DNA of 64,000 bases from positions 62,001-126,000 of the forward strand of contig NZ_RCCH01000005.1 in NCBI RefSeq assembly GCF_003663945.1. The letters are read 5' to 3'. The translations under genes and the position numbers were made by a program. This document shows, one piece after another, positions 37,210-44,984 of this stretch (position 1 is its first letter; every line of letters begins with the position of its first letter). Source of the DNA: Lacinutrix venerupis (GTDB taxonomy: Bacteria; Bacteroidota; Bacteroidia; Flavobacteriales; Flavobacteriaceae). The notes under the pieces were generated by a model, which was not told where the DNA came from, did not search any database, and saw only the letters and a list, made by a program, of their open reading frames with translations.

Positions 37210-38277
37210 TTATTCTTTTTTAAAGGTTTCAAATATATTTCTCAAATCTTTTTTATAAGGTAAGTGGTCTGCTCTTCCTTTTTTAAAGATATCATTACTA
37301 TTTCCTTGTCCTTTTCTTAATGCTTTCTGCTCTTCAAATGGTAAAGCATGTATTTCTTGACATGTAGTTGAACAACAATTATTCATTTCTTCTTTACAAC
37401 TATCGCACTGTATAAAAAGTAGATGGCAGGCATCGTTTGCGCAATTGGTATGCACATCGAAAGGACTACCGCACTGGTGACATTTTGCTATAACATCGTC
37501 ACTTATTTTTTCGGCACGCCTATCATCGAAAACAAAGTTTTTTCCAATAAATTTATTCTCTATACCTTCTGCATTTACTTGCCTAGTATATTCTATAATA
37601 CCACCTTCTAATTGGTATACGTTTTTAAAACCTTTATGCTTATAATAAGCACTCGCTTTTTCACAACGTATTCCTCCAGTACAATACATTAAAAGGTTTT
37701 TGTCTTCTTTATGTTCTCGTAAATCTGCTTCAATAATATCTAAACTCTCTCTAAATGTATCTACATCTGGAGTAACAGCTCCATCAAAATGACCAATTTC
37801 GCTTTCGTAATGGTTTCGCATATCTACGCAAACTGTGTTTGGGTTAGACAGCATCTCGTTAAAATCTTTAGCTGAAAGATGTATTCCTTTATTTGTAACA
37901 TCAAAAGAATCGTCGTTTAAACCATCGGCTACAATTTTATCTCTCACTTTAACTTTTAGCTTTAAAAAAGACATATTGTCTTGCTCGATAGCAATATTTA
38001 AGCGGATACCATTTAAAAAATCTATGCTATCTAAATGTGTTTTAAAAGCTTCAAAATTATCGGCTGGTAAAGAAAGTTGCGCATTAATACCTTCATGAGC
38101 TATGTAAATACGTCCCAAAACGTCTAAACTGTCCCATTTAATAAATAAATTATCGCGTAATTGTTGTGGATTGCCAATTTGAGCATAAGCGTAAAACGAT
38201 AATGTTAAACGATCTTTTCCTGCTTTTTCTATAAGCTCTGCTCTTTCTTTGGCGCTTAATTTGTTGTACAGTTGCAT
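37210..38277 (-). CDS. trhO: Oxygen-dependent tRNA uridine(34) hydroxylase (TrhO)
   Basis: 355 residues. TrhO makes 5-hydroxyuridine at the wobble position of tRNA. An N-terminal acylphosphatase-like domain is followed by a rhodanese domain with the catalytic Cys in MYCTGGIRCEKASAY. The C-terminal zinc-finger-like region is Cys/His-rich (KCHQCGSPFDVHTNC, FIQCDSCKEEMNNCC). A -7 element lies upstream. The same family is annotated as YceA in E. coli. Confidence 0.92.
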   Translation of the reverse strand: MQLYNKLSAKERAELIEKAGKDRLTLSFYAYAQIGNPQQLRDNLFIKWDSLDVLGRIYIAHEGINAQLSLPADNFEAFKTHLDSIDFLNGIRLNIAIEQDNMSFLKLKVKVRDKIVADGLNDDSFDVTNKGIHLSAKDFNEMLSNPNTVCVDMRNHYESEIGHFDGAVTPDVDTFRESLDIIEADLREHKEDKNLLMYCTGGIRCEKASAYYKHKGFKNVYQLEGGIIEYTRQVNAEGIENKFIGKNFVFDDRRAEKISDDVIAKCHQCGSPFDVHTNCANDACHLLFIQCDSCKEEMNNCCSTTCQEIHALPFEEQKALRKGQGNSNDIFKKGRADHLPYKKDLRNIFETFKKE

Positions 38278-38313
38278 GCTATACTAGTTTTTAAGGTTAA
38301 AGAATAATTTTTG

Positions 38314-38321
38314 CAAAGGTA
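38314..38321 (-). promoter_or_regulatory. Putative -7 element for trhO
   Basis: CAAAGGTA on the + strand reads TACCTTTG on the minus strand, matching TAnnTTTG, 37 bp upstream of the trhO ATG. Confidence 0.45.
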
Positions 38322-38453
38322 CTATATTTAATGAACTGAGCAAGCTTGAGCTTATTAAAGATGTTGGTAATTAAGTTAAAAGCAGCTTCAAAATATTTAA
38401 AACTTATAAAATAAATTTTTGATTGATTTACTTTTAGTTTTAAACAAAAAAAA

Positions 38454-38476
38454 GTCCTTTGCACTTTGCAAAGGAC
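38454..38476 (-). terminator. Strong terminator of the hidden minus-strand unit
   Basis: GTCCTTTGCA-CTT-TGCAAAGGAC, a perfect 10-bp stem. On the minus strand it is followed by a run of nine T (38445-38453 on the + strand are A). It does not belong to recA, which has its own terminator, and trhO starts beyond it, so it marks the end of a separate transcript. Confidence 0.85.
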
Positions 38477-38530
38477 TTTTAATAGACTAACTCGTTATTA
38501 ATTTTTTTTATTTCTAAAAAATTTAACGAG

Positions 38531-38623
38531 CTAACCTCCATCGGCTTTACAGCTGCTGTTTACTAAAACGGCTACTGAAACACCTAATGTTTTTGATGTT
38601 AATATTTTTTTTAAATATCTCAT
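38531..38623 (-). CDS. Candidate 30-residue peptide in an ECF-promoter-driven unit
   Basis: ATG at 38623, TAG at 38531-38533. The product starts MRYLKKILTSKTLGVSVAVL and ends VNSSCKADGG: a basic N-terminus, a mildly hydrophobic centre, one Cys and a C-terminal Gly-Gly. It could be a leader-like or lipidated peptide (the lipobox fit is poor, with Asn at -3), or the transcript could be a non-coding RNA. Support comes from context: an ECF-type promoter 81 bp upstream and two hairpins starting directly after the stop codon. No homologue is recognised. Translation is unproven. Confidence 0.45.
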   Translation of the reverse strand: MRYLKKILTSKTLGVSVAVLVNSSCKADGG

Positions 38624-38703
38624 GTTATTACACTTAAAAATTGAACATGATAGTTTAAAAAGTGAGGTTAATTTTTCTTTTTCATAGCCAAAATTTTCCC
38701 ACC

Positions 38704-38740
38704 TTTATTAGTAGATGTAAAAATGTTTAAAAGGTTGCGT
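38704..38740 (-). promoter_or_regulatory. ECF-type promoter of the hidden unit
   Basis: On the minus strand it reads ACGCAACCTTTTAAAC... with CATCTAC near the end. It is identical at 35 of 37 positions to 39850-39886, the promoter region of the sigma-factor operon. GCAACC is the likely -35 and CATCTA (38712-38717) the likely -10. The expected transcript start is near 38704. Confidence 0.7.
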
Positions 38741-38804
38741 GAGAAATTAAAAAAAAGATTAAAAAAGTGGTATTTTAGCACAACAAATAGATAAAAAAAA
38801 GATT

Positions 38805-39809
38805 ATGAGCAGTGAAAAAGACGCAAAATTAAAAGCACTAAAACTAACTTTAGATAAATTAGATAAAGCCTACGGAAAAGGAACTGTAATGAAAATGAGT
38901 GATGCTGCAGTTGTAGATGTAGAAGCCATTCCTTCTGGTTCTTTAGGTTTAGATATTGCTTTAGGTGTTGGTGGATATCCAAGAGGAAGAGTAATAGAAA
39001 TTTACGGTCCAGAATCTTCTGGTAAAACAACATTAACATTACACGCCATTGCAGAGGCTCAAAAAGCAGGAGGTATTGCAGCATTTATTGATGCAGAACA
39101 TGCATTCGATCGTTTTTATGCTGAAAAATTAGGTGTTGATATAGACAATTTAATAATCTCGCAACCAGATAATGGTGAGCAAGCATTAGAAATTGCAGAT
39201 AATTTAATTCGTTCTGGAGCTATTGATATAGTTGTAGTAGATTCTGTTGCAGCCTTAACACCAAAAAGTGAAATTGAAGGTGAAATGGGAGATAGTAAAA
39301 TGGGATTACACGCTCGTTTAATGTCTCAAGCTTTAAGAAAATTAACAGCATCTATTAGCAAAACCAATTGTACTGTAATTTTTATTAACCAATTACGTGA
39401 AAAAATTGGTGTAATGTTTGGTAACCCAGAAACTACAACTGGTGGTAATGCACTTAAATTTTATGCTTCGGTACGATTAGACATTAGACGCTCTACCCAA
39501 ATAAAAGGTACAGACGGTTCAGTAATGGGTAATAAAACAAGAGTTAAAGTTGTTAAAAACAAAGTAGCACCACCTTTTAAATTAGCTGAGTTTGATATAA
39601 TGTATGGTGAAGGTGTTAGCAAAGTTGGTGAAATTTTAGATGTTGCCGTAGAAAAAGAAATTGTAAAAAAAGCAGGTTCTTGGTTTAGTTATGAAGACAC
39701 CAAATTAGGACAAGGTCGAGACGCTGTAAAAGCTATTATAAAAGACAATCCGGAACTATTTGAAGAGCTTGAACAAAAAATAAAACAAGCAATTAAAGAC
39801 GATATGTAA
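38805..39809 (+). CDS. recA: Recombinase RecA
   Basis: 334 residues, full length. RecA pairs homologous DNA and triggers the SOS response. Walker [11 protein letters not shown], the MAW-type DNA-binding loop L1 ([16 protein letters not shown]), L2 with [17 protein letters not shown], and the C-terminal acidic end. It is probably monocistronic with its own terminator. I see no clear LexA box. The spacer upstream is shared with the divergent hidden unit. Confidence 0.97.
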   Translation: MSSEKDAKLKALKLTLDKLDKAYGKGTVMKMSDAAVVDVEAIPSGSLGLDIALGVGGYPRGRVIEIYGPESSGKTTLTLHAIAEAQKAGGIAAFIDAEHAFDRFYAEKLGVDIDNLIISQPDNGEQALEIADNLIRSGAIDIVVVDSVAALTPKSEIEGEMGDSKMGLHARLMSQALRKLTASISKTNCTVIFINQLREKIGVMFGNPETTTGGNALKFYASVRLDIRRSTQIKGTDGSVMGNKTRVKVVKNKVAPPFKLAEFDIMYGEGVSKVGEILDVAVEKEIVKKAGSWFSYEDTKLGQGRDAVKAIIKDNPELFEELEQKIKQAIKDDM

Positions 39810-39814
39810 TTATT

Positions 39815-39845
39815 AAATCCCGATTTTTTCGGGATTTTTTTATTT
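39815..39845 (+). terminator. Terminator of recA
   Basis: AAATCCCGA / TCGGGATTT hairpin with a T5 loop and following T tract, directly after recA and just before the ECF promoter block. Confidence 0.88.
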
Positions 39846-39849
39846 TTAT

Positions 39850-39886
39850 ACGCAACCTTTTAAACATTTTCACATCTACTTATAAA
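39850..39886 (+). promoter_or_regulatory. ECF-type promoter of the lipoprotein-sigma-anti-sigma operon
   Basis: ACGCAACC (-35-like) and CATCTA at 39873-39878 (-10-like), separated by about 15 bp. It is repeated in 38704-38740 on the other strand with only two differences. The position, 24 bp before the first gene of an operon that encodes an ECF sigma factor, suggests autoregulation by that sigma factor. Confidence 0.7.
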
Positions 39887-39909
39887 TACATGTACAACAG
39901 TAACTAGAA

Positions 39910-40317
39910 ATGAAAAAAATTATTGTTTTAATAATTGGCCTTATATTGTTCTCTTGCAGCACAAATGACGATTCTTTTGTAATGTACCAAGACCCAATGC
40001 CAGTTGAATCGGTAATTTTACCAGATGAATTTGTTTTAAATGAAACTTATGAAATTACAGTAACTTATTTAAAACCAACTTCATGTCACACTTTTAGTGA
40101 TATATTTTATAAAAAAAACCAAAATAATAGAACAGTTGTTATTATTGGTACTGTTTTTCAAAATAACACAAACTGTGAAGAGTTAAATACACCATTTGAG
40201 GCTAGTTTCAATTTTACAGCAACAGAAACTGGTTCTTATGTATTTAAGTTTTGGGAAAGCAAAAATGATGAAGGAGAAGATGTTTATTTAACAATAGAAG
40301 TTCCTGTATTAGGATAA
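39910..40317 (+). CDS. Small lipoprotein, first gene of the ECF operon
   Basis: 135 residues. Signal with lipobox LFSC (Cys17), then TNDDSFV, the common acidic motif after lipid Cys that favours surface export in Bacteroidota. The mature part is a beta-rich single domain with two cysteines (TSCHTFSD, NTNCEELN) that could form a disulphide. No family is recognised. It lies 26 bp upstream of the sigma gene and under the same promoter, so it may act in sensing or in the response. Confidence 0.75.
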   Translation: MKKIIVLIIGLILFSCSTNDDSFVMYQDPMPVESVILPDEFVLNETYEITVTYLKPTSCHTFSDIFYKKNQNNRTVVIIGTVFQNNTNCEELNTPFEASFNFTATETGSYVFKFWESKNDEGEDVYLTIEVPVLG

Positions 40318-40343
40318 TTACTAATTAAAAACATGGATTTAAT

Positions 40344-40889
40344 TTGAGTTTAGAGAAACTCATACAAAATTGTAAGATTAATGATGCTAAAGCACAAAGC
40401 GAACTATATAAGCTCTACTCAAGCAAATTGTTTTCTTTAAGCTTAAAGTATTCACGCAACTATGCAGAAGCAGAAGATAATTTACAAGATGCGTTTATTA
40501 CTATTTTTAAAAAAATAGAACAATATAAAAACAAAGGTTCTTTTGAAGGTTGGTTAAAACGAATTACTATTAATACCGCATTACAGCGTTATAGAACACA
40601 AGGTGTTTTTGATATTGTAAATGAAGATTTAATTGAGGATGAAGCAATTACTATTGAAGATGAAGATAACATCCCTTTAGATTATTTATTAAAAATTATT
40701 CAAGAATTACCAGACCGTTACCGTTTGGTTTTTAACCTATATGTTATGGATGGCTATTCTCATAAAGACATAGCACAAATGTTAAATATTACATCTGGAA
40801 CATCAAAATCTAACTTAGCAAGAGCTAGACAGACCTTAAAAAATAAAATAATAGAATATAAAACGAGATTAAATTCTCAATCTTTATAA
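40344..40889 (+). CDS. ECF-subfamily RNA polymerase sigma factor
   Basis: 181 residues. Region 2 is at ~20-90 with YAEAEDNLQDAFITIFKKI and region 4 at ~125-178 with LPDRYRLVFNLYVMDGYSHKDI then a helix-turn-helix. The start is the TTG at 40344; the ATG at 40333 is out of frame and ends after four codons in a TGA that overlaps the TTG. It ends in TAATG overlap with the anti-sigma gene. It should direct RNA polymerase to promoters of the GCAACC/CATCTA type that sit in front of its own operon and of the hidden unit near recA. That link is inferred. Confidence 0.9.
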   Translation: MSLEKLIQNCKINDAKAQSELYKLYSSKLFSLSLKYSRNYAEAEDNLQDAFITIFKKIEQYKNKGSFEGWLKRITINTALQRYRTQGVFDIVNEDLIEDEAITIEDEDNIPLDYLLKIIQELPDRYRLVFNLYVMDGYSHKDIAQMLNITSGTSKSNLARARQTLKNKIIEYKTRLNSQSL

Positions 40890-42475
40890 TGAGTGATAAA
40901 AAACAAATAGACAGACTTTTTCAAGAAAAGTTTAAAGATTTTGAAGCCAAGCCTAGCAATAAAGTTTGGGAAAATATTCAAAGTAAAATAAACCATCAAC
41001 CAGAGAAAACTAAAACAGTTTTTCCTCTTTGGCTACGTTTAAGTGCTATTGCAGCTATATTGCTTTTACTATTTTCTGTTGGAAACTTTATATTTAGTAA
41101 TCAAAATACCAAAACCAATACAACTATTGTAAATACTAATAGCCAAAAAGACAACACACTTACTAATACTAAAAATAGTTCTGTTAAAAACAATGATAAT
41201 TCTTTACAAAAAAATATAAATAAAGAAAATAAAACAATTACTAATCCAGTAGCTGCTTCAAGTAAAGATAAAATTGAAACTAATAATTCAGAAATTAATT
41301 CTTCTTCAAATTCTTTAAACCCTAAAAACAGTTTAAATAGAAAAAATCTAGGTAATAAAAATTTATATAATGTTGCAAAAAGTGCAACAAGCAAAAATGA
41401 TTTTATTAACCAAAACAAACCACTAAAATCGACTAATAATAATTTAACGAATAAAGCAATTACAAATAATAATTCTATTGTTAATAGCACACTAAACGAA
41501 ACTAAAACAAATCAAAATGCTACTGTTTTAAATGGTAACACTAGCAATAAAACTATTAATTCTAATAAAATTGATATAAATAGTAAAGATATTATACAAG
41601 ACAATGTAGCAACTAATGCAAATGTTACTTCAACTAAAAGTGAAACGGAAAAAGAAGAAGAAAAATTGATGGAGCTAGACAGCGCAAACTCGTCTAACGC
41701 CATAGAAGAAGCTATTGCCAAGATTGAAGATCTTGATGAAAAAGAAGAAAAAATAAACAGGTGGACGGTAAACGCAAATGCCGCACCTGTTTATTATAAT
41801 ACTCTTGGCAAAGGTTCTCACATTCACGATCAATTTATTGACAATCCTAAAAATGGAGAAGTAAACACAAGCTATGGAATAAATGTTGGTTATGCCCTAA
41901 ACGATAAATTAAAAGTACGATCTGGAATTAATAAACTTAATTTAAGCTACGATACTGCAAACATTATTGTTTATGAAAACGTTACTAATACACCTAGCAA
42001 TGTACCTTTACGTAATATAAACTTTATACCTACAAGTAGTGGTCAAAATATATCTGTATTAAGTTCTAATAGTTTTTCTGTTCAACAAATTAGTGAAGTT
42101 GTTAATGATAATTTAAATGCTGCACTAAGCCAAAGACTTAGTTATTTAGAAGTTCCTTTAGAACTTGAATACTCTGTAATAAAAAAACGTTTTGGATTAA
42201 ACTTAATAGGCGGATTTAGCACATTCTTTTTAAGTGATAATGAAGTTGTCACTGAAGTTGAAAATAGAAAAACAAAAATTGGAGAGGCAAATAATATTAA
42301 TAATTTAAGTTTTAGTGCTAATGCTGGAATTGGTATAGATTATAAATTTAGTAAAACTGTTAAATTTAATTTAGAGCCAACTTTCAAGTATCAAATTAAT
42401 GCTTACAACGAAACCTCTGGCAATTTTAGACCATACATTATTGGTGTATATACTGGTATTAGTTATAAATTTTAA
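40889..42475 (+). CDS. Anti-sigma-type protein fused to a beta-barrel-like domain
   Basis: 528 residues. The N-terminus (1-40, KQIDRLFQEKFKDFEAKPSNK then VWENIQSKI) resembles the cytoplasmic part of Bacteroidota anti-sigma proteins; it has no ZAS zinc motif. One transmembrane helix is at ~46-69. Residues ~70-285 are a long Asn/Ser/Thr/Lys-rich linker. The C-terminal ~240 residues look like an outer-membrane beta-barrel domain and end in GVYTGISYKF with a terminal Phe. Its start overlaps the sigma stop (TAATG). It likely holds the sigma factor at the membrane until a signal cuts it; RseP (61358) would be a candidate protease. Confidence 0.8.
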   Translation: MSDKKQIDRLFQEKFKDFEAKPSNKVWENIQSKINHQPEKTKTVFPLWLRLSAIAAILLLLFSVGNFIFSNQNTKTNTTIVNTNSQKDNTLTNTKNSSVKNNDNSLQKNINKENKTITNPVAASSKDKIETNNSEINSSSNSLNPKNSLNRKNLGNKNLYNVAKSATSKNDFINQNKPLKSTNNNLTNKAITNNNSIVNSTLNETKTNQNATVLNGNTSNKTINSNKIDINSKDIIQDNVATNANVTSTKSETEKEEEKLMELDSANSSNAIEEAIAKIEDLDEKEEKINRWTVNANAAPVYYNTLGKGSHIHDQFIDNPKNGEVNTSYGINVGYALNDKLKVRSGINKLNLSYDTANIIVYENVTNTPSNVPLRNINFIPTSSGQNISVLSSNSFSVQQISEVVNDNLNAALSQRLSYLEVPLELEYSVIKKRFGLNLIGGFSTFFLSDNEVVTEVENRKTKIGEANNINNLSFSANAGIGIDYKFSKTVKFNLEPTFKYQINAYNETSGNFRPYIIGVYTGISYKF

Positions 42476-42570
42476 GTTTTAAGTTAATTTTAGTTGGTTA
42501 AACTTTTGCTTAGTATATTGTTAAATTAACAACCCAATAATTTTTAAAAGAGAAGTATTTTAAATTTTAA

Positions 42571-42647
42571 AAAATAAAAAAGCCGGACGAGAGTCCAGCT
42601 TTTTTGCCCCAAATCTACCATGAACTTAACCTACTTATGTTATGGTA
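42571..42647 (-). ncRNA. sRNA-like element, copy A
   Basis: Read on the minus strand: hairpin TACCATAA...TCATGGTA (42616-42647), linker GATTTGGGGC, then terminator hairpin AGCTGGAC / GTCCGGCT (42581-42600) and a T tract. A possible -7 element TATATTTG lies just upstream (about 42652-42659 on the + strand as CAAATATA). It shares the first hairpin and linker with copy B 231 bp away; the terminator stem differs by changes that keep the pairing. Confidence 0.6.
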
Positions 42648-42803
42648 AGCTCAAATATAAAGAAGAGTTTTTAATAAAATTGTTTTTTTAGATAAATGGC
42701 AAATATATCTGCTAAAATACGTTTCATCGACAGTATTGAGCGTTTTAGAATGCTTTTAGACAAAATACAAAGTTCTTAATTACTTGTAAGTAAACTATTT
42801 GCA

Positions 42804-42878
42804 TAAAAAAAGCTGAACTTTAGTTCAGCTTTTTTTGCCCCAAATCTACCATAATCTTAACCTACTTATGTTATGGTA
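42804..42878 (-). ncRNA. sRNA-like element, copy B
   Basis: Read on the minus strand: hairpin TACCATAA...TTATGGTA (42847-42878), linker GATTTGGGGC, then terminator hairpin AGCTGAAC / GTTCAGCT (42811-42830) and T tract. It lies 92 bp beyond the purF stop on the same strand, so it could also serve as the purF 3' end. Confidence 0.6.
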
Positions 42879-42970
42879 TAATAAAAATATATTAAAAATT
42901 ATCGTTTAAAAAATCTTTTAGATTAAAAGCATTAAACTTAGATAAAATGAAATAAAATACTGATAATCAA

Positions 42971-44869
42971 TTAATAAGCTCGTTCTTTATTTCCTTCATA
43001 GAAATTAATAAACGCTCTATTTACTACTCTGTTTCCTCCAACTGTTGGGTAATTTCCTGTAAAATACCAGTCGCCTAAGTTTTTAGGACATGCTTTATGT
43101 AAATTATCTACAGATTGAAAAATAATTTCTACTTCTGCATTTACAGAATCATCACTTAACAATTGAGATATTTTAGCTGATATTTCCTCAGTTGTAAACT
43201 GGTTATATATTTCGTTTACAAAATTCTTTACATCTTTATCTGCTAAACTTTCTTGCGCTTTACACTTATGGTAAACCTCTTCTACAAGATGATACTTATT
43301 GTTTTCCTTTAATAATTCTAAGGTTGCATTAAATGCTACTAATGTTTCTAAATTTGCCATATCAATACCATAGCAATCAGGAAAACGTATTTGCGGAGCA
43401 GACGAAACTATTACAATTTTTTTAGGATGTAATCTATCCATCATTTTAATAATACTCTTTTTTAGAGTAGTACCACGTACAATACTATCATCAATAATAA
43501 CAAGGTTATCTGTTGGTTTAATAACACCATAGGTTACATCGTAAACATGTGCTACTAAATCATCTCGGCTACTATCTTCAGTAATAAAAGTTCTTAGCTT
43601 AACATCTTTAATTGCAATTTTCTCTATACGAGGTCTTTCTTTTAAAATTTCAACTACAGTTTCTTTAGACAGCTTTCCTCCTCCATCTAAAATTGCTTGA
43701 GTTTTTCTTTGATTTAAGTGTTCTTCAACGGTTTCAATCATTCCAAAGAAAGAAGTTTCAGCTGTATTTGGAATATATGAAAATACTGAGTTTGCTGTGT
43801 CATTATCTATGGCTTTTAAAACCTCAGGCATTAATAGACGCCCTAACATTTTACGTTCTTGATAAATTTCTGCGTCACTTCCTCTCGAAAAATAAACACG
43901 TTCAAAAGAACAAGCCTTACGTTCCAAGGGCTCTAGAATTTGCTTAATAGCAACTTCTCCAGACTTTTTTGTAATAATAGCATGACCTGGTTCAAGTTCC
44001 TTTACATCATCAAATTCTACATTAAAAACAGTTTGTATTACAGGTCTTTCGGAAGCTACAACAACTATTTCGTCGTCTTTGTAATAATATGCTGGACGAA
44101 TTCCTGCTGGATCTCTTAAAACAAAGCTATCTCCATGACCCATTAATCCTGCCATGGCATAACCTCCATCCCAGTTTTTTGCAGCTCTTTTTAATATTTT
44201 TGCAACGTTTAAACGCTCTGCTATTAAAGGTGAGCATTCATTTTTTTTGTAACCTTCTTTTTTAAGTTTTTTATAAATTTTACTAACAGCATCATCAAGA
44301 AAATGACCTATTTTTTCCATTATGGTAATAGTGTCTGTATATTCTTTGGGATGTTGACCAAGCTCTACTAAATTACCAAAAAGTTCTTTTACATTGGTCA
44401 TATTAAAATTACCGGCAAGAATTAAATTTCTGTGTTGCCAGTTATTTTGCCTTAAAAATGGATGAACACTTTCTACACTGTTTTTACCAAAAGTACCATA
44501 ACGTACATGGCCTAAAAGCACTTCTCCAATATACGGAATATGCTTTTTTTGAAGCGCTACATTATCATTATACTCTGGATGTGCTTCTAACTCGTTATTA
44601 ATACGTTCGTTAATTTGAGCAAAAATATCTTGAATAGGTTGTTGTTGTATAGACCTAACTCGACTTATGTAACGTTCTCCAGGTTTAGTGTCTAATTTAA
44701 TACTAGCAAAGCCTGCACCATCTTGACCTCGATTATGTTGCTTTTCCATCATTAAATACATTTTATTTACTCCATAAAATGCACTTCCATACTTTTCTTT
44801 ATAGAATTCTAAAGGTTTTAATAGTCTAATATGTGCAATACCGCACTCGTGTTTTAAAGCATCACTCAT
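42971..44869 (-). CDS. purF: Amidophosphoribosyltransferase (PurF-type), long form
   Basis: 632 residues, longer than the ~470-510 of E. coli or Bacillus PurF. It makes 5-phosphoribosylamine, the first step of purine synthesis. The glutaminase nucleophile is Cys9 in KHECGIAHI, so there is a short propeptide-like N-terminus. The phosphoribosyl site is LVIIDDSIVRGTT. The extra ~130 residues include insertions in the N-terminal half and a C-terminal extension. A class II amidotransferase with this domain order could in principle be another member of the family, but the PRPP loop supports PurF. Confidence 0.9.
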   Translation of the reverse strand: MSDALKHECGIAHIRLLKPLEFYKEKYGSAFYGVNKMYLMMEKQHNRGQDGAGFASIKLDTKPGERYISRVRSIQQQPIQDIFAQINERINNELEAHPEYNDNVALQKKHIPYIGEVLLGHVRYGTFGKNSVESVHPFLRQNNWQHRNLILAGNFNMTNVKELFGNLVELGQHPKEYTDTITIMEKIGHFLDDAVSKIYKKLKKEGYKKNECSPLIAERLNVAKILKRAAKNWDGGYAMAGLMGHGDSFVLRDPAGIRPAYYYKDDEIVVVASERPVIQTVFNVEFDDVKELEPGHAIITKKSGEVAIKQILEPLERKACSFERVYFSRGSDAEIYQERKMLGRLLMPEVLKAIDNDTANSVFSYIPNTAETSFFGMIETVEEHLNQRKTQAILDGGGKLSKETVVEILKERPRIEKIAIKDVKLRTFITEDSSRDDLVAHVYDVTYGVIKPTDNLVIIDDSIVRGTTLKKSIIKMMDRLHPKKIVIVSSAPQIRFPDCYGIDMANLETLVAFNATLELLKENNKYHLVEEVYHKCKAQESLADKDVKNFVNEIYNQFTTEEISAKISQLLSDDSVNAEVEIIFQSVDNLHKACPKNLGDWYFTGNYPTVGGNRVVNRAFINFYEGNKERAY

Positions 44870-44905
44870 TGTTGTTGTGTTGTGAGTTGTTTTTAATTTT
44901 AGCTA

Positions 44906-44913
44906 CAAATTTA
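44906..44913 (-). promoter_or_regulatory. Putative -7 element for purF
   Basis: CAAATTTA on the + strand reads TAAATTTG on the minus strand, matching TAnnTTTG, 37 bp upstream of the start codon. Confidence 0.45.
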
Positions 44914-44953
44914 GTCGCTAAATTTATTTATTATATACTAAATTCTAATAAAT

Positions 44954-44980
44954 AAAAAACGCGCTCAATAATGAGCGCGT
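44954..44980 (-). terminator. Terminator of the PfkB-family kinase gene
   Basis: ACGCGCTCA / TGAGCGCGT, perfect 9-bp stem with an ATAA loop; a T tract follows on the minus strand. It lies just past the kinase stop codon. Confidence 0.9.
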
Positions 44981-44984
44981 AAAT

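Larger units (their letters stand above)
38278..38804. other. 527-bp spacer between trhO and recA with a hidden minus-strand unit
   Basis: Holds the trhO promoter (38314-38321), a strong terminator (38454-38476), a second hairpin (38491-38530), a 30-codon minus-strand ORF (38531-38623) and an ECF-type promoter block (38704-38740). The rightmost ~60 bp are the recA leader. See the separate entries. Confidence 0.7.
42476..42970. other. 495-bp spacer with tandem sRNA-like elements between the ECF operon and purF
   Basis: Holds two sRNA-like elements on the minus strand (42571-42647 and 42804-42878). Between them is a 27-codon + strand ORF (42697-42780, start MANISAKIRFIDSIERF) with no recognised homologue. 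The region is otherwise A/T-rich and without genes. Confidence 0.6.
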
